From Brachionus rotundiformis (Eukaryota > Rotifera > Eurotatoria > Ploima > Brachionidae), in the NCBI GenBank assembly GCA_016802295.1, contig JAESIW010000200.1, positions 3,624,389-3,688,388 of the forward strand: a stretch of 64,000 nucleotides of DNA. The letters run 5' to 3'. How positions within the stretch are numbered: position 1 is the first letter of the stretch; each line of letters opens with the position of its first letter. Positions 34,601-45,736 of the stretch are shown here, piece by piece. The position numbers were made by a program, and so were the translations under genes. The notes beneath the pieces are model-generated. The model searched no databases and had not been told where the DNA came from. It saw only the letters and a list, made by a program, of their open reading frames with translations.

Positions 34601-37600
34601 GTGGTGGTTGTTCTGTACGAAAAATTATACTAGAACAGAGCTTTTTGGTAATTCAAATAAATAATCATAACATTGTAATATGATTATAAAGTCTATAGTT
34701 AGATGAGATTTGAAATTTTCTTTATTATATAACTCCTGGCTCACCAATTGAGAGAAAAGCACAGAAATTAAATAATTTTTAAAATTTCTTAATAGTTTGA
34801 ATCAAATTTTACGTTCTTTATATTCCGAGCTGCCGTAAATTATTATAATAATTGAGAATAATTCTTCAGCATTAAGGATCACTATTTCGCTTCATGTTAC
34901 CAAAAAATTCAGCATAGAAATGTGATTGACAGAATTATGCACATAAAAGGATGCATCACTCTGAATACGTGATCACCCAGTCTCTATCGAATCAATAAAT
35001 TTATATTTTTTTCTTAAATTTTGTTACCTAATTTTGGATCACACCCTGTTTTTATAATTTTTATTTTTTCTTAATATACAAAATTCAAAACTCACCATTT
35101 AGAAACTAGATAAAATTTGCCACCCATTTATTTAATTAAAAAAATTAATTAAAACTAAAGGCTCTTTTTAATAAACATGGCTTTATGTTAAGCATATGCT
35201 AGACACAATATTTACCCAGACAAAAGCACTTTGGTGATTAGATTTTGTTGCTTTAGATTATTTAAAAGCCTTAATTGCGTTGAAAAGTTTGAAAAATGAT
35301 AGATACTGATAAATAAAAACTATAAGATCTAGATGTAATAGACTTAACATTTTGAAATCAATTAATGGTTCATATTAACCTATTCCTTTGGAAATAGTTG
35401 TCTTAAGTTAAAAAATATTCAAATATTTAAATAAACTTAATCTTAATAAATTGATACAAAAAAATAAAATTTTTTTGATTTAATTAATTTTTGTTAAGGC
35501 ATTAAAAGCAGATGAAGATAAACTGAACTTTTTGCTATATCAAATTGAACAGCAATTAAACTCAATAAATATTGGAGATATTAACCAATCTGAACCAGGT
35601 CAAAATGTCTCTCAAAGTAATTTATAAAATTCTACCATACAAACTTTATATCGTTATTTTGATAAACTTTTTAGCAATTTACAATTGTAAACAGCATTTT
35701 GGAAATTTAAAAGTTCAATTTAAAAATTATGTCGAAAATACCAATAAGTGTCTTAGCTTACATGAACAACGTGACACGGTAGTTTATCATATCTAATCTA
35801 ATGAAATAATTATTAGTCAATATTTTAAGGCCCTAAAGGTTCAACTAGCTGAAAGCCGATCTAAATGTGAGCTCTTGGAGCAGTCGTTAAGAGTGATTGC
35901 CCAGGAAAATCTCGAGTTGGAGGCCGACAAGGGTCAATCGTCAGGTTCTAAGAGTAAAATTTCGGCTTTGTCCGAAACATCTAAACTGTCCGGTGATGAC
36001 GATAACTTGGGAGATAACATTTCACGATTGTCCAGTTCAGATTCAGATGAGACTGAAGAATTTTTCGACACAGCAAATGATAATTTTACCGATGATAACC
36101 AAAGTTTGGCTCTTAAAAGTTCCTTTGGAAGCAACGAGGACCTTAAGTCAGAGGAAAAGCAAGAAAATAGTCCAATGGCAATCTTAACTGCAAACAAAAA
36201 TGAAAGTCCAACAAATTTATTGGAAAGAGATGAACATGGTTGGAGGTAGGTTTTTTTATCATTTATAAAAAATAAACCATATGTTAAGACTAAAGCTTAA
36301 ATTTAGCATTATAAAGTGCTACAGATATATTTTTTGTAGTACAAAAATAAAAATTTTAAAATGTCCTAAAGAATTATAAATTAGAGCATTCTCAAATCAA
36401 TACTTAAGTAACACAAGTGACCGATGGACTTAACTAGAATAAAAACTCTAAAACATCATTATTTATTTAACTCTTGTTTATTTTTTTAAATTTTATATGT
36501 GTCAAATATTGTCAAAAACTCGTTGGAAATCTCGTTAAAAAGTTGGAACAGATTTTGGATACGAAATTAAGTAGGCTTCTTGATAATTTTTCTTTTTGTC
36601 TAAAATCGTATGATAGCATTTGGTTTTAACTCTTAAATTAAATTATAATTAAATTTTTTCTTAAATTAAAATCAATATTCCAATTTTTACTCCCAAAGAA
36701 AGAAAAATTACTTTTTGTTGCTATGGCTTGAGATGAAGATAAGATCTATTAAATTAATAAATTATTATTAAAAATAATTATTTAAGTTTTTAACGTTTTA
36801 TTAGCAATATGCTAACATTTAACCAAAAAAAAAACAAGACGCTAAAATAATTTAAAATAAATTTGAATTAATTAATTTTTAAAATGTTTTTTTCTTTTTC
36901 ACAATAGATGAAAAAATTAATGCTAAATATTTTTAAATTAGCGCTAAAAAGCTTTTATTGTAAACAATCAACTATTTATTCAAGCTATTATTACAGTAAA
37001 TTTTTACTCTTTTTTAAATTAAGTTAATTTAAAATTTGAAAATAACTCAAAATTAATTACAGGCTAAATTCAAATAGAAATTTTAAAATTTATATAAAAA
37101 CATATCTCAAATTTTAGTATTCAAATTTCACTGTATTTGTTGTTCTAGGCTTTTAGCATTATTTTTTTTGATTGCTCACTATTAAAATGTTTAGTAAAAT
37201 AGATTATTCTAATCACTAGTAACAATTACATATTTTGTTAGTCTTTTTTCACCTATATAACTAATTTATGTAGATTTTTCATTACTCAATAGCTGTATGC
37301 AAATTCAAAGAACTGTTTTAAAAAATCATACGATCTATTTAAATTAAAATTTTATTTTTAGAAGGAAAGTTTGGTCGTCAATTTGAAAAATTCGGACCAA
37401 TTAAGTCGAAATTTATTTTCATTACATAACCTTAAGCATAAGACCATAATTATCTGCTAAATCCTTCGAAATCCCATAGATAATCTTTAAGGATAAAGTT
37501 AAAAATATAGCTATTGTATTTCTTTTGTTCTCTGCCTTGGTTTTATTTCTTAACTGAAAGTACTTATCTAAATATAAAATGAAAAAAGCTTTTTTTTTAA

Positions 37601-39497
37601 TTTCGTAGAATACGATTAATTACTTTTAAACTTTAAAATAGAATTTTTAAGAGTATATATGTATATATTGTATAATAATCTATCAAAATGACTAGTCACG
37701 AAGGCGACTTACTAACTTCCAGGATAATGCCTCTTTGCTTGGAACAAAGTAGCAAAAGTGTGGACAAAAAATGTGAAAATGAACGAAATAAATATAGGTT
37801 GATATTTTTTTAATTAAACAATGCTAAATTTAGGAATAATTAATGAAAAATAATAAATTGAAAAAAATTTCAGAATGCGCCTTCCGTCTAAAATGTTCGA
37901 TCGATCACAAATTAGTATATGGTCAATTTTGAAGCAATTTATAGGCAAAGAATTGAGTAAAATCGCCATGCCTGCAGCACTTTGCGAGCCTTTATCATTT
38001 CTTCAGCGTATCACAGAAAATGTGTACTATAGTGATTTACTTAACAAAGCGGCTGATCCAAACATGTCACCAGATCCATGCAAGCGTTTGGAGTACATAT
38101 CAGCTTTTGCTGTGAGCAGCATTTCAAATAACATAGATCGTTTGTCCAAACCATTCAATCCATTGCTTGGTGAAACCTATGAACTCATCAGAGAAGATTT
38201 GGGTTTTAAAATTTTGTCAGAACAAGTTTCTCATCATGTAGATAAAATATTGAATAGTATTGAAAAACTTCATCTGATTTTATATCTTTTTTTAGCCACC
38301 AATTTCCGCGTTTCATTCCGAATCAACAATTCCAAACAATTGGTGTTATTATGGAACTGTAAATCCCAAGATGAAATTTTGGGGCAAATCTATCGAAATT
38401 CAGCCAAAGGGTACTTTGACACTTGAGTTGAAAAATGCTAATGAAACTTATACATGGCAAACGGTGACTTGTTGTGTACACAACATAATTGTTGGCAAAT
38501 TATGGTTTGAATACGTAAGAATAACCAAATTAAAACTGCTCTTATTTTTGGCTAATGTTCAGTTTTAAGTATGGAACTATGGAAATTGTTTGTCATCAAA
38601 CAGGCTACAAAGCCATCATAAATTTTAAACCATATTCGTGGTCTAACAAAGAGCTACATAAAGTTGAAGGGTTTATTTATGACAAAAAGTATTTATAATA
38701 AAAATTAAAACTCAATTATAGCAGTAAAAATTTTTTAATAAAAGGAAAAATAAAGTCAGGGCACTGTATGGCTATTGGAGCCATTGTTTATACAGTTGTG
38801 ATCCCAAGGAATACGAACATTATATAAAGTCTAGTTCAAAAAAGTTGCCTATGATTGAGGTTGATGAGTTTTTTAATGAAAAAAATAACCAAACCAAATC
38901 AAATTTTTATCATGGCAAAAATGTACATTCCGAATCAGATCTAAATCACACAGACAATTCAAAGCTTAGCTCTAAAAAATCCGAGCCGGCTTTTAATTCA
39001 GGTTTTTTTAAATCTTTCGAGGAGTTAGACTTGGTGGAATTGTGGAGAGTGGTGCCAAGACCAAACTACGCTGCAGATGTAGGCTTGTGAATATAATCTT
39101 AAGCTATTAAACTAAAAATTTATTAAGTATTTTCATTTCAATTATTTTGCGATGACGCTTAACGAGTTTAAAGATGAATTAAAAAATGTTATCGCACCGA
39201 CTGATTCTAGATTTAGAAGCGATGTTCGTCAATTAGAACTTGGAAATTTGGGTAATTTTAATCTGATAAAATTAATTAAATAATTTATTTTCATACATAA
39301 AAGAACGAGCTACAGAGGAGAAAACCAAACTGGAAGAAAAACAGAGGGAATCTCGAAATAATCGCAAAGGTGATTTTATTCCAAACTGGTTCCAACTGAA
39401 AAAACATCCGTATACTTCCGAAGAAACTTATTTTTTTAACTTCAATTATTGGCAAAGAGACTACAAAAATTGTCCTGATCTTTACATAAAGGAATAA
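28650..39497 (+). CDS. OSBPL1A: oxysterol-binding protein-related protein 1 (ORP1L type)
   Basis: Lipid-transfer protein of late endosomes and ER contact sites. Exons: 28650-29060, 29391-29476, 29530-29619, 29888-29999, 30051-30136, 30296-30609, 30966-31029, 31076-31291, 32776-32886, 35499-35616, 35714-35778, 35830-36245, 37723-37797, 37874-38237, 38296-38514, 38570-38688, 38745-39078, 39128-39251 and 39304-39497 (about 1170 residues; human ORP1L 950). Domains in order: a Ser-rich N-terminus, ankyrin repeats (GWTALHLACYFNQLEVVRYLL; NDTPLHKAVYS; GNSALHIASNRNLLEIAIFLI), a PH domain (YQGYLLRKRKFLGYKEYFVVL to KKWIEAIKEH), a coiled coil and an acidic FFAT-like motif (EEFFDTAND). The ORD domain follows, with FNPLLGETYEL, EQVSHH|PP, KFWGKS and NIIVGKLW. 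No in-frame ATG precedes 28650; the first exon opens after a CAAAG acceptor in phase 1, so the start codon lies upstream. AATAAA at 39521. A MITE and an antisense gene sit in introns. Confidence 0.93.
29690..29731. repeat. AT microsatellite in ORP1L intron
   Basis: An (AT)n run interrupted by TTTAA, lying between exons 3 and 4 of the ORP1L gene. Confidence 0.8.
32173..32535. mobile_element. foldback MITE, MULE-type, 9-bp target duplication
   Basis: A 363-bp element in an ORP1L intron. Its ends are long inverted repeats of about 120-130 bp starting GGTTTTGTGAA(A/C)TTCAGTAC. They differ by a small indel (TGACAAA) and a few substitutions; inner marks such as GGTTTAAACCTAATTCTGT and GTCTGCTAAT recur inverted nearer the centre. 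The 9-mer ATTGTTATT stands directly outside both ends (32164-32172 and 32536-32544), a perfect target-site duplication. Long terminal inverted repeats with a 9-bp duplication fit a Mutator-like (MULE) non-autonomous element. Probable MULE transposase fossils occur elsewhere in the window. It has no coding capacity. Confidence 0.9.
33334..34268 (-). CDS. ankyrin-repeat protein nested in ORP1L intron
   Basis: Three exons on the minus strand (33967-34268, 33822-33918, 33334-33762) joined in phase give 275 residues from ATG at 34268. Residues 1-60 are polar with a Thr/Pro/Gln-rich part and KHLFGLSAKPTKRSLSEEA. Then follow about three ankyrin repeats: DAYGYTPLINACLRGCLKSA..LLINGADVN, HGYAPLHASAQNGFSELVELLIEHGADLE and DGDTPLMLAVRSDHPAVVDVLCKHGC. 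The last 85 residues are His/Gln/Asn-rich. Such a fold binds proteins; the partner is unknown and I recognise no specific family. It lies wholly inside the 2.6-kb ORP1L intron 32887-35498 on the opposite strand. Its coding G+C is clearly higher than the surrounding intron, supporting real coding use. Introns are 59 and 48 nt. Confidence 0.85.
34428..34520. repeat. AT-rich microsatellite tract
   Basis: Runs of (TA)n and TTTAAATATAT immediately upstream of the nested ankyrin gene, inside the ORP1L intron. Confidence 0.7.
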
Positions 39498-40434
39498 AGA
39501 TTTTGTTTTATTGTTACTAAAATAAAAAAAGTATATCTCTTTTGGCTAATAGTTCAATATAAAAAAATTATTAGATAATAAATTGAGAAATGCAACAATT
39601 TTTTTTATAATATTAAATAACATAAAATATGTATTTTTTATTTTAATAAAATCCATAAATTTATTTATTCACTTTTGTTTATTTTTCTTCTTATCAGGAA
39701 TTAAAATTGTTTATGAACCACTGTTTGATTTAAAAAAGTCACATCCTTAAACATTAATAGACAAATCAGACTAATCTCATCGGCCCAAATACAGGACATA
39801 AATATTGGCTTTTTTATGTTTTTAGAACTATTATATAAATATTTCATTTTAATTAAAGATAATGAACAATATTAATTACTGTTATTCTTAACTAAAATTA
39901 TCATTATATTAAATATTTAAGTCTGATCGAATCTTTTTTTTTTTAATTATCTACAGTCTGAATTTAACTTAAATAAAAATATATCAAATCAGCTTTAATA
40001 AGTTTTTGGTTTTATTCAAAAATTAAATGGGAACTTACATTTTTACAACAAAATAAGATAAAAATTTTCGATTTTTAGACAAAATCACTATAAATAAAAA
40101 TAATTATTTTAAAAAATTTCATTATAGTATTTTAAAATAATTCTAATAATAACTTGAAACATGTCAAAAAGTTAGCTGAAATCTGCAATTTAGAACCACT
40201 CATTTATTTTGATATTAAGTTTAATAATGATTATGATTGCATAATAATTTCGAGAAAACATCAAAAAAACAATTCTGAATAAAAAGATAATTTAAAAATT
40301 TCTTAAATTAAGCTTTTATCATATGACCAATTTAAATCATATTGTCAACAAAAATAATTTACTATATTCCAAAATAATAATCTTAGCCTATTATTTTGCT
40401 CCAATCTAATGACTTGCGAAACATTTCCAAGAAA

Positions 40435-43197
40435 ATGAACCAAACAAACAAACTTGACATTGATGATACTCAACCTTTAAATTGCACTTTTTTGACCACT
40501 GAAACTAACAAAGACCACATCGTCTATGTAATCAAGGTACAACGAGGCATTGATTCAAAATACTCATGGCAAATAAAAAAACGCTATAACGATTTTAAAG
40601 AATTGAATGCTTATTTGACCATTTCAAACTATGAACTACCATTGCCACCAGCTAAAATATTCGGAAATAAAGATAAAGATTTTTTGATGACTAGACAAAA
40701 TGGTCTTCAGGTATATGTTAAAAGAAAATTTTAAAAAGATTAAAATTCTAAACTAAATAAAAGAATTATATGGATACAATTTTGGGAAATGTGTTCCTTT
40801 CCATGTCATTACCGGTCAAAAAGTTTCTTGATTTTGAAAATTATGCAGAAAACTTTAAGGAATTGGCTCTGGCTCATGTTTCTATGTTTTTCAGGTCCGA
40901 TTCAAATTGGCAAGTTATTGAACCATTGAATGAAATAGGTATATTGAATAATTTTTCTTTTTTACCATTAATTTTTTATTAATTGAAGGATGGCGTTTCA
41001 GGAAACAGCATATTCTTTTAAAAAACAGTGAATATGCCAACAGCAAATTCATTCTAACATGGGTATATCTAATTTTATAGATTATCTTTTAATGATTTAA
41101 TTCAATGAATTTAGATTGAGCATGGTCCAGATAAAATATTAAAAGAAACCGAACTAAAAACAATATTTCAGAATATGACTCAAATTCAGGTAAACTTCTA
41201 ATTCCAAATTAGGAATTGAAAGAAATAATATATTTTAAATTACAGCATGAATATATTGATTCTATTCTGCAAATAAATTCCGGCGACACGAGCACTATTG
41301 TCATTCAACGATTTAATGAAAAGTTTATCTCATTGAGAGATTATATAAATGGAATAGTATGAAATTAATAGATTTAATAACACATATAATAAAATTAATT
41401 CTTTTTAAAGACAAAAATAAATGCTCCGTTTCTTAAAAAATACGCCTTGCACCCACAGTACCAGAAAATTCCAATCAATTTAATTAAACAAATAACCAAA
41501 AAGATTCTAGTTGCTTTAAAATTTATTTATTCTAAAGGCCTATTTTATGGTCAGTTGGTTAATACCATTTTGAAAGTAAAAAATAAATAATTAACAATGT
41601 TTTTATTTAGGTCATTTGCATTCCGGAAATGTTTTAATAGAACAAAATGGCAATACAATTAAACTCACAGACTTACCAAATGGAGTTCTTGGTTTGCCAT
41701 TTTTGTATAGATCTTTCGTAGCCGAGCAAAGAAAAATAAGTGTAATTTATTTAAAGATGTTTTTGAAAAATTTTATTTTATTTATTTATTAATTGAAGAG
41801 TATTGAACAGATAGATGTATATGGATTAGGTCATATTTTTTATGAATTGATCTTCGGTGCACCATTGGTCACTTCCAGTTCCAGAAAAGACTTCGAGGAC
41901 TGTGAGAACAGGGATTTAAAAGCTTTGCTTGAGCTGCTTCTATCTGATGAGGCACTAGCTAAGAAAAGTCTACCAACAATAGACGAGCTTTTAGAAATTC
42001 CGTATTAATTAATTTAAAAAAAAAACTCATTTAAAGCAAGTTAATTTTTTATTAGATTTTTTAAGGATACTAATATTGAAGTTCTGCCTACGTCGTCTGT
42101 AACAGCTGCAGCGTCAACTTTGTCTGCTTCTAATAGCAATACAAAACTTTTTGGTTCATCTAAGGTAAAAGAAAACTTATTGAAAGCAAGAGAGTTCGTA
42201 GAGAAAAAATTAAATGACGAGCAAAAGATAGTAATTAAATATTTAGAAAAAATAAGTGATATAAATTTGATAAATTTTCTTAAAGATATACAAATTTAGA
42301 AGACAAAGTCAAGCCGAAGCCAAAGTTCTTTCTGAACAAGAGATACGAAAAAGAAGAAAAGAGAAAAAAGTATCTGCTTCTTGCTTCTTTTAAAATTTAA
42401 ATTTATTTAATTTTTTGATTTCAGAAAGCTGAAAAAGAGTCGTCTAATTCGCTTGAATTTCCAAGCCGTAAGTATTCTAAATTTTTAAGCTTTGATGAAA
42501 AATTGCTAATCAAAATCATTTGATTAAAATTCAGTTTTGCTTGAAAATAGTGATGATTTATTCGTTTTAAAGTAATTTTTTTTTAGGCTTAATAAATTTA
42601 TCTATTTTAAAATATTCACTTTTTTGCATGAAAATTCACCTCAACATTTTTAAGTGCATTAATTGGTAAATGCTGAATTTATCTTTTTAAGATATCTAAC
42701 TTTAAATCTTTGTTAATTTGGATATCTAACTTGATATTAAGCTAATTGAACTAATATTTTATTTGTTTGATAATTTTTTAAAAACTTAGAAGTACAATTT
42801 TTTATATTTTTTAGCTCAAATTAATCAATCAAGTGTAGGCTTGAAAAAATCAAACAGTAAAATCGACAGGTCATCCAATTCGAACTTTTCTGGTGCTGAA
42901 TCAATACCACAAACACCAACTAGTCCATCGACTGCCGGAGGATCTTTTACGCCCGTTACACCAACATCTGCTCCTATTCCTCCACCACCACCACCAGTTT
43001 TATCTTCAGGACCACCACCACCTCCCCCGCCTCCGCCAGGTCTTTCGTCTGGTCCACCACCACCACCCCCGCCATCAATATCTTCAACTCCTGTATCTTC
43101 TCCCGATAGATCGCAATTGTTGTCATCTATTACAAACTTTAGCAAAGGGGCTTTAAAGAAAACAAAAACTGTCGATAAGTCTGCACCTAAAATTTAA
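40435..43197 (+). CDS. PXK: PX domain pseudokinase PXK
   Basis: Endosomal adaptor that binds phosphoinositides through its PX domain. Exons: 40435-40710, 40764-40938, 40989-41062, 41115-41189, 41246-41356, 41411-41549, 41611-41741, 41799-42001, 42056-~42230 (or 42255), ~42300 (or 42314)-42369, 42425-42467, 42815-43197; about 620 residues (human 578). Residues 1-115 are a PX domain (YVIKVQRGIDSKYSWQIKKRYNDF, LPLPPAKIFGN). Then comes HVSMFFRSDSNWQVIEPL, and a kinase fold in which the HRD site is GHLHSGNVLIE and DFG is LTDLPN, so it is a pseudokinase as in mammals. A charged helix follows, then a proline-rich stretch (42979-43076), then a WH2-like end (RSQLLSSITNFSKGALKK) finishing KSAPKI. The ATG at 40435 is the first in frame. 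The exon 9/10 border is unresolved by one base. AATAAA at 43269. Confidence 0.93.
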
Positions 43198-45736
43198 TAA
43201 CCATGAAAAATACCAGCTTTATGGCGATTAGAATAAACAGTAAATGCCTTTGTTTTTTAATGTGGTTGAATAAAAATTAAATAAGTTTGTTAAAAATAGT
43301 TTTAGATTTTTTAAATTTAAATTAATTCCAATAGGTTTTAAATCATATAATTTTCACTTTATTTTGTAATAAATTAAACTGTTTTAATAATTTCCTTAAT
43401 TTAAATTCCAATGAAATAAATGTTTATTCAAAATTACATACAACTCAAACAAATTTTGTTTAAATACATTCAAAATAATTCAACTTCATTTATTTACAAA
43501 AAAATCATTAGATCAAAATAAAAAAAAGGAAATGAGATTTAATATTGGATTTTTTTAATATTGCTTTTTATTTGCTTAGATGGAATTTTGGACAAATAAA
43601 AGATAATTTTGACTAAATGACAAATTAATGATTAAACTTAATATCATAAAATCAATATTCATTTAGTATAAACTAAAATGAAAAATTTTCTTTTATTAAT
43701 AATCTGTTCAAGTTTCTATTTTAGTGACTTATTTCATCCTAACTAATTAATAATTTGAAATAAGCACTGTGAATAGCTAAAGAATTTTTAAAATATCAAT
43801 AGAAACATGACATTGAGGTAAAACAAGGAAACGAAATAATTATAAAGCAAGAATGGAAATTGGAAAAATTTATACAAAATAGCATTAAAAAAATTTTAAT
43901 TTAAGATTTTAATTAAATTTTGATTATCTGGCTCAATTATAATTTGTATTGGATTTTTGAGAATCAGACAAGACATTGAAATTAAAGGATGAGATTGAAA
44001 TTCAAAAATCAATTTAATTAATATTTTATTAAGTTCTTTCAAAAATTTACCACATACTAAAAAATAATGCAATATATTGTAAAATGAGTCATATTTTTGA
44101 TTAAGATTTGTTCTTTAAAAAACTATCTTTTTTATGTAATTTTTTAAGATTATATATTTATTATTATCTAATAATTATATGAATAATAATTTTTAAAAAA
44201 AAGAAATCTTCAAGAGGCTAAAACTTTAAAGTTACAAATAATTAGGTTTATAACTTAGTATATCTTTAATTTAATTTATTAATTAGAAAATCTTAAATTC
44301 GCTAGATTATTTTCAAAATATCATTCACAACATCACACTAAATAAATACATAGTTTTTTGTGTTAGGCTTGTAAATAAATCTAAGTAATCAAAAGCATTT
44401 TTATTTATCAACATTTAATTTACTTTATAAATACAGCTTGAAACTATTATTTTTATTATTTTTGAACAAAGATTTTTTAAAAAGTTTGTTACCTGATTTT
44501 TATTATTTAAACTTAGGTAATTCTGTGATAAAAAATAAAACCTAATTAATTGAATTATTTTTTCATAGTCGAATAATGTTAACTTGAATAAGATGTTTTC
44601 ATGATAAAAGTGCTGCCTTATTTTATCTGAGAAAACTTGATTATTTCAAATTATCTCCTGGGTGAATATTTTAATTATCTTGATACTCAGAAATCGATTA
44701 GATTAAAAAATATTATTATATTGCGTGATGATTTTACCCTTCAGAAAAGAACTAATTTTATCACTTAATCAGTTATTGGTTTAAGAGGGATTCAAATATC
44801 TAATAAACTTTTCAAATTATGGTATATAAAAATTTCCAAGACATTTTCAAGAGCAATTCAAACTTATTCTCCTCCAAATTGTTTATTCAAGACACCAAGA
44901 TTCAATCGATAATTAGAAATTTTTTAAGACCAAGAAGTTTGTCCAATTTAAGCATTTAATTATCTCTGATTTATCAATGCCTAAATAAGTTTTAACACGT
45001 TCTATTGAAATCCTTAATTAAAAATTATTGGAAATTAGGAGCTTTTTTGCATTGAATAACAAGCAACAAATTCAAATATTGCCGAGTATTTTTTAGGATA
45101 ATTATTCATCTGAATTATCTAGTTTGAAAGTAAATTTTCCTATTAATTCCGCAATCTGAATTTTTATAATATTTTTTCCCGATTAACATTACTTATAGTT
45201 TTTTTCTTTTTTTTATTATTGAATTTTATTTTTTAGAAAATGCCTTTTAAAAACATAAATAATTTACCATCCTAAATGTGGTTAAAATAGGATTTTATAT
45301 TAAGCAATTTTTTTAATTTACCTATGCATTGAAAATTAGATATTTTAAGTCTTTTTCTATTTTAATTCCTGTTAATTTTTAAATGCAAGATGTGTTTTTA
45401 ATTAAAATTCTTACAATGAAAAAATTCAATGGATCTTTTTTAAAATCGCTTTGTATAGACTAATTGTGATTAAAAATGTAAATAAAAATAATATAATTTT
45501 TGATAAATGTCTTTTATCACAAACAAAATAGCGACTTTGTTAATCCGACATAAGCCGGAAAAATTCTAGAAGCACATTTAGAAAGCAAAAAACAATTTTA
45601 CTAATTAAATTTAGTTTAAATTACAAATTGAAAAACCCAAAATCGATTTTTCCCATTAAAAATTTTTATTCTATAAGTTATAACATAATAATCAAGGTTT
45701 ATGCATTAGAATTATTTTTAAATTTAGATTCTTGTG
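43198..45736. other. intergenic, no gene seen
   Basis: A 2.5 kb AT-rich spacer between PXK and the guanylate cyclase gene, both on the plus strand. No supportable frame, repeat or RNA gene. Confidence 0.5.

Noticed and set aside
35572..35796. 74-codon plus-strand frame
   Set aside because: Crosses two exons and an intron of the ORP1L gene in a different frame. The coiled-coil segment is explained by exons 35499-35616 and 35714-35778.
42825..43145. 106-codon minus-strand Gly-rich frame
   Set aside because: Shadow of the proline-coding tract of PXK on the other strand.
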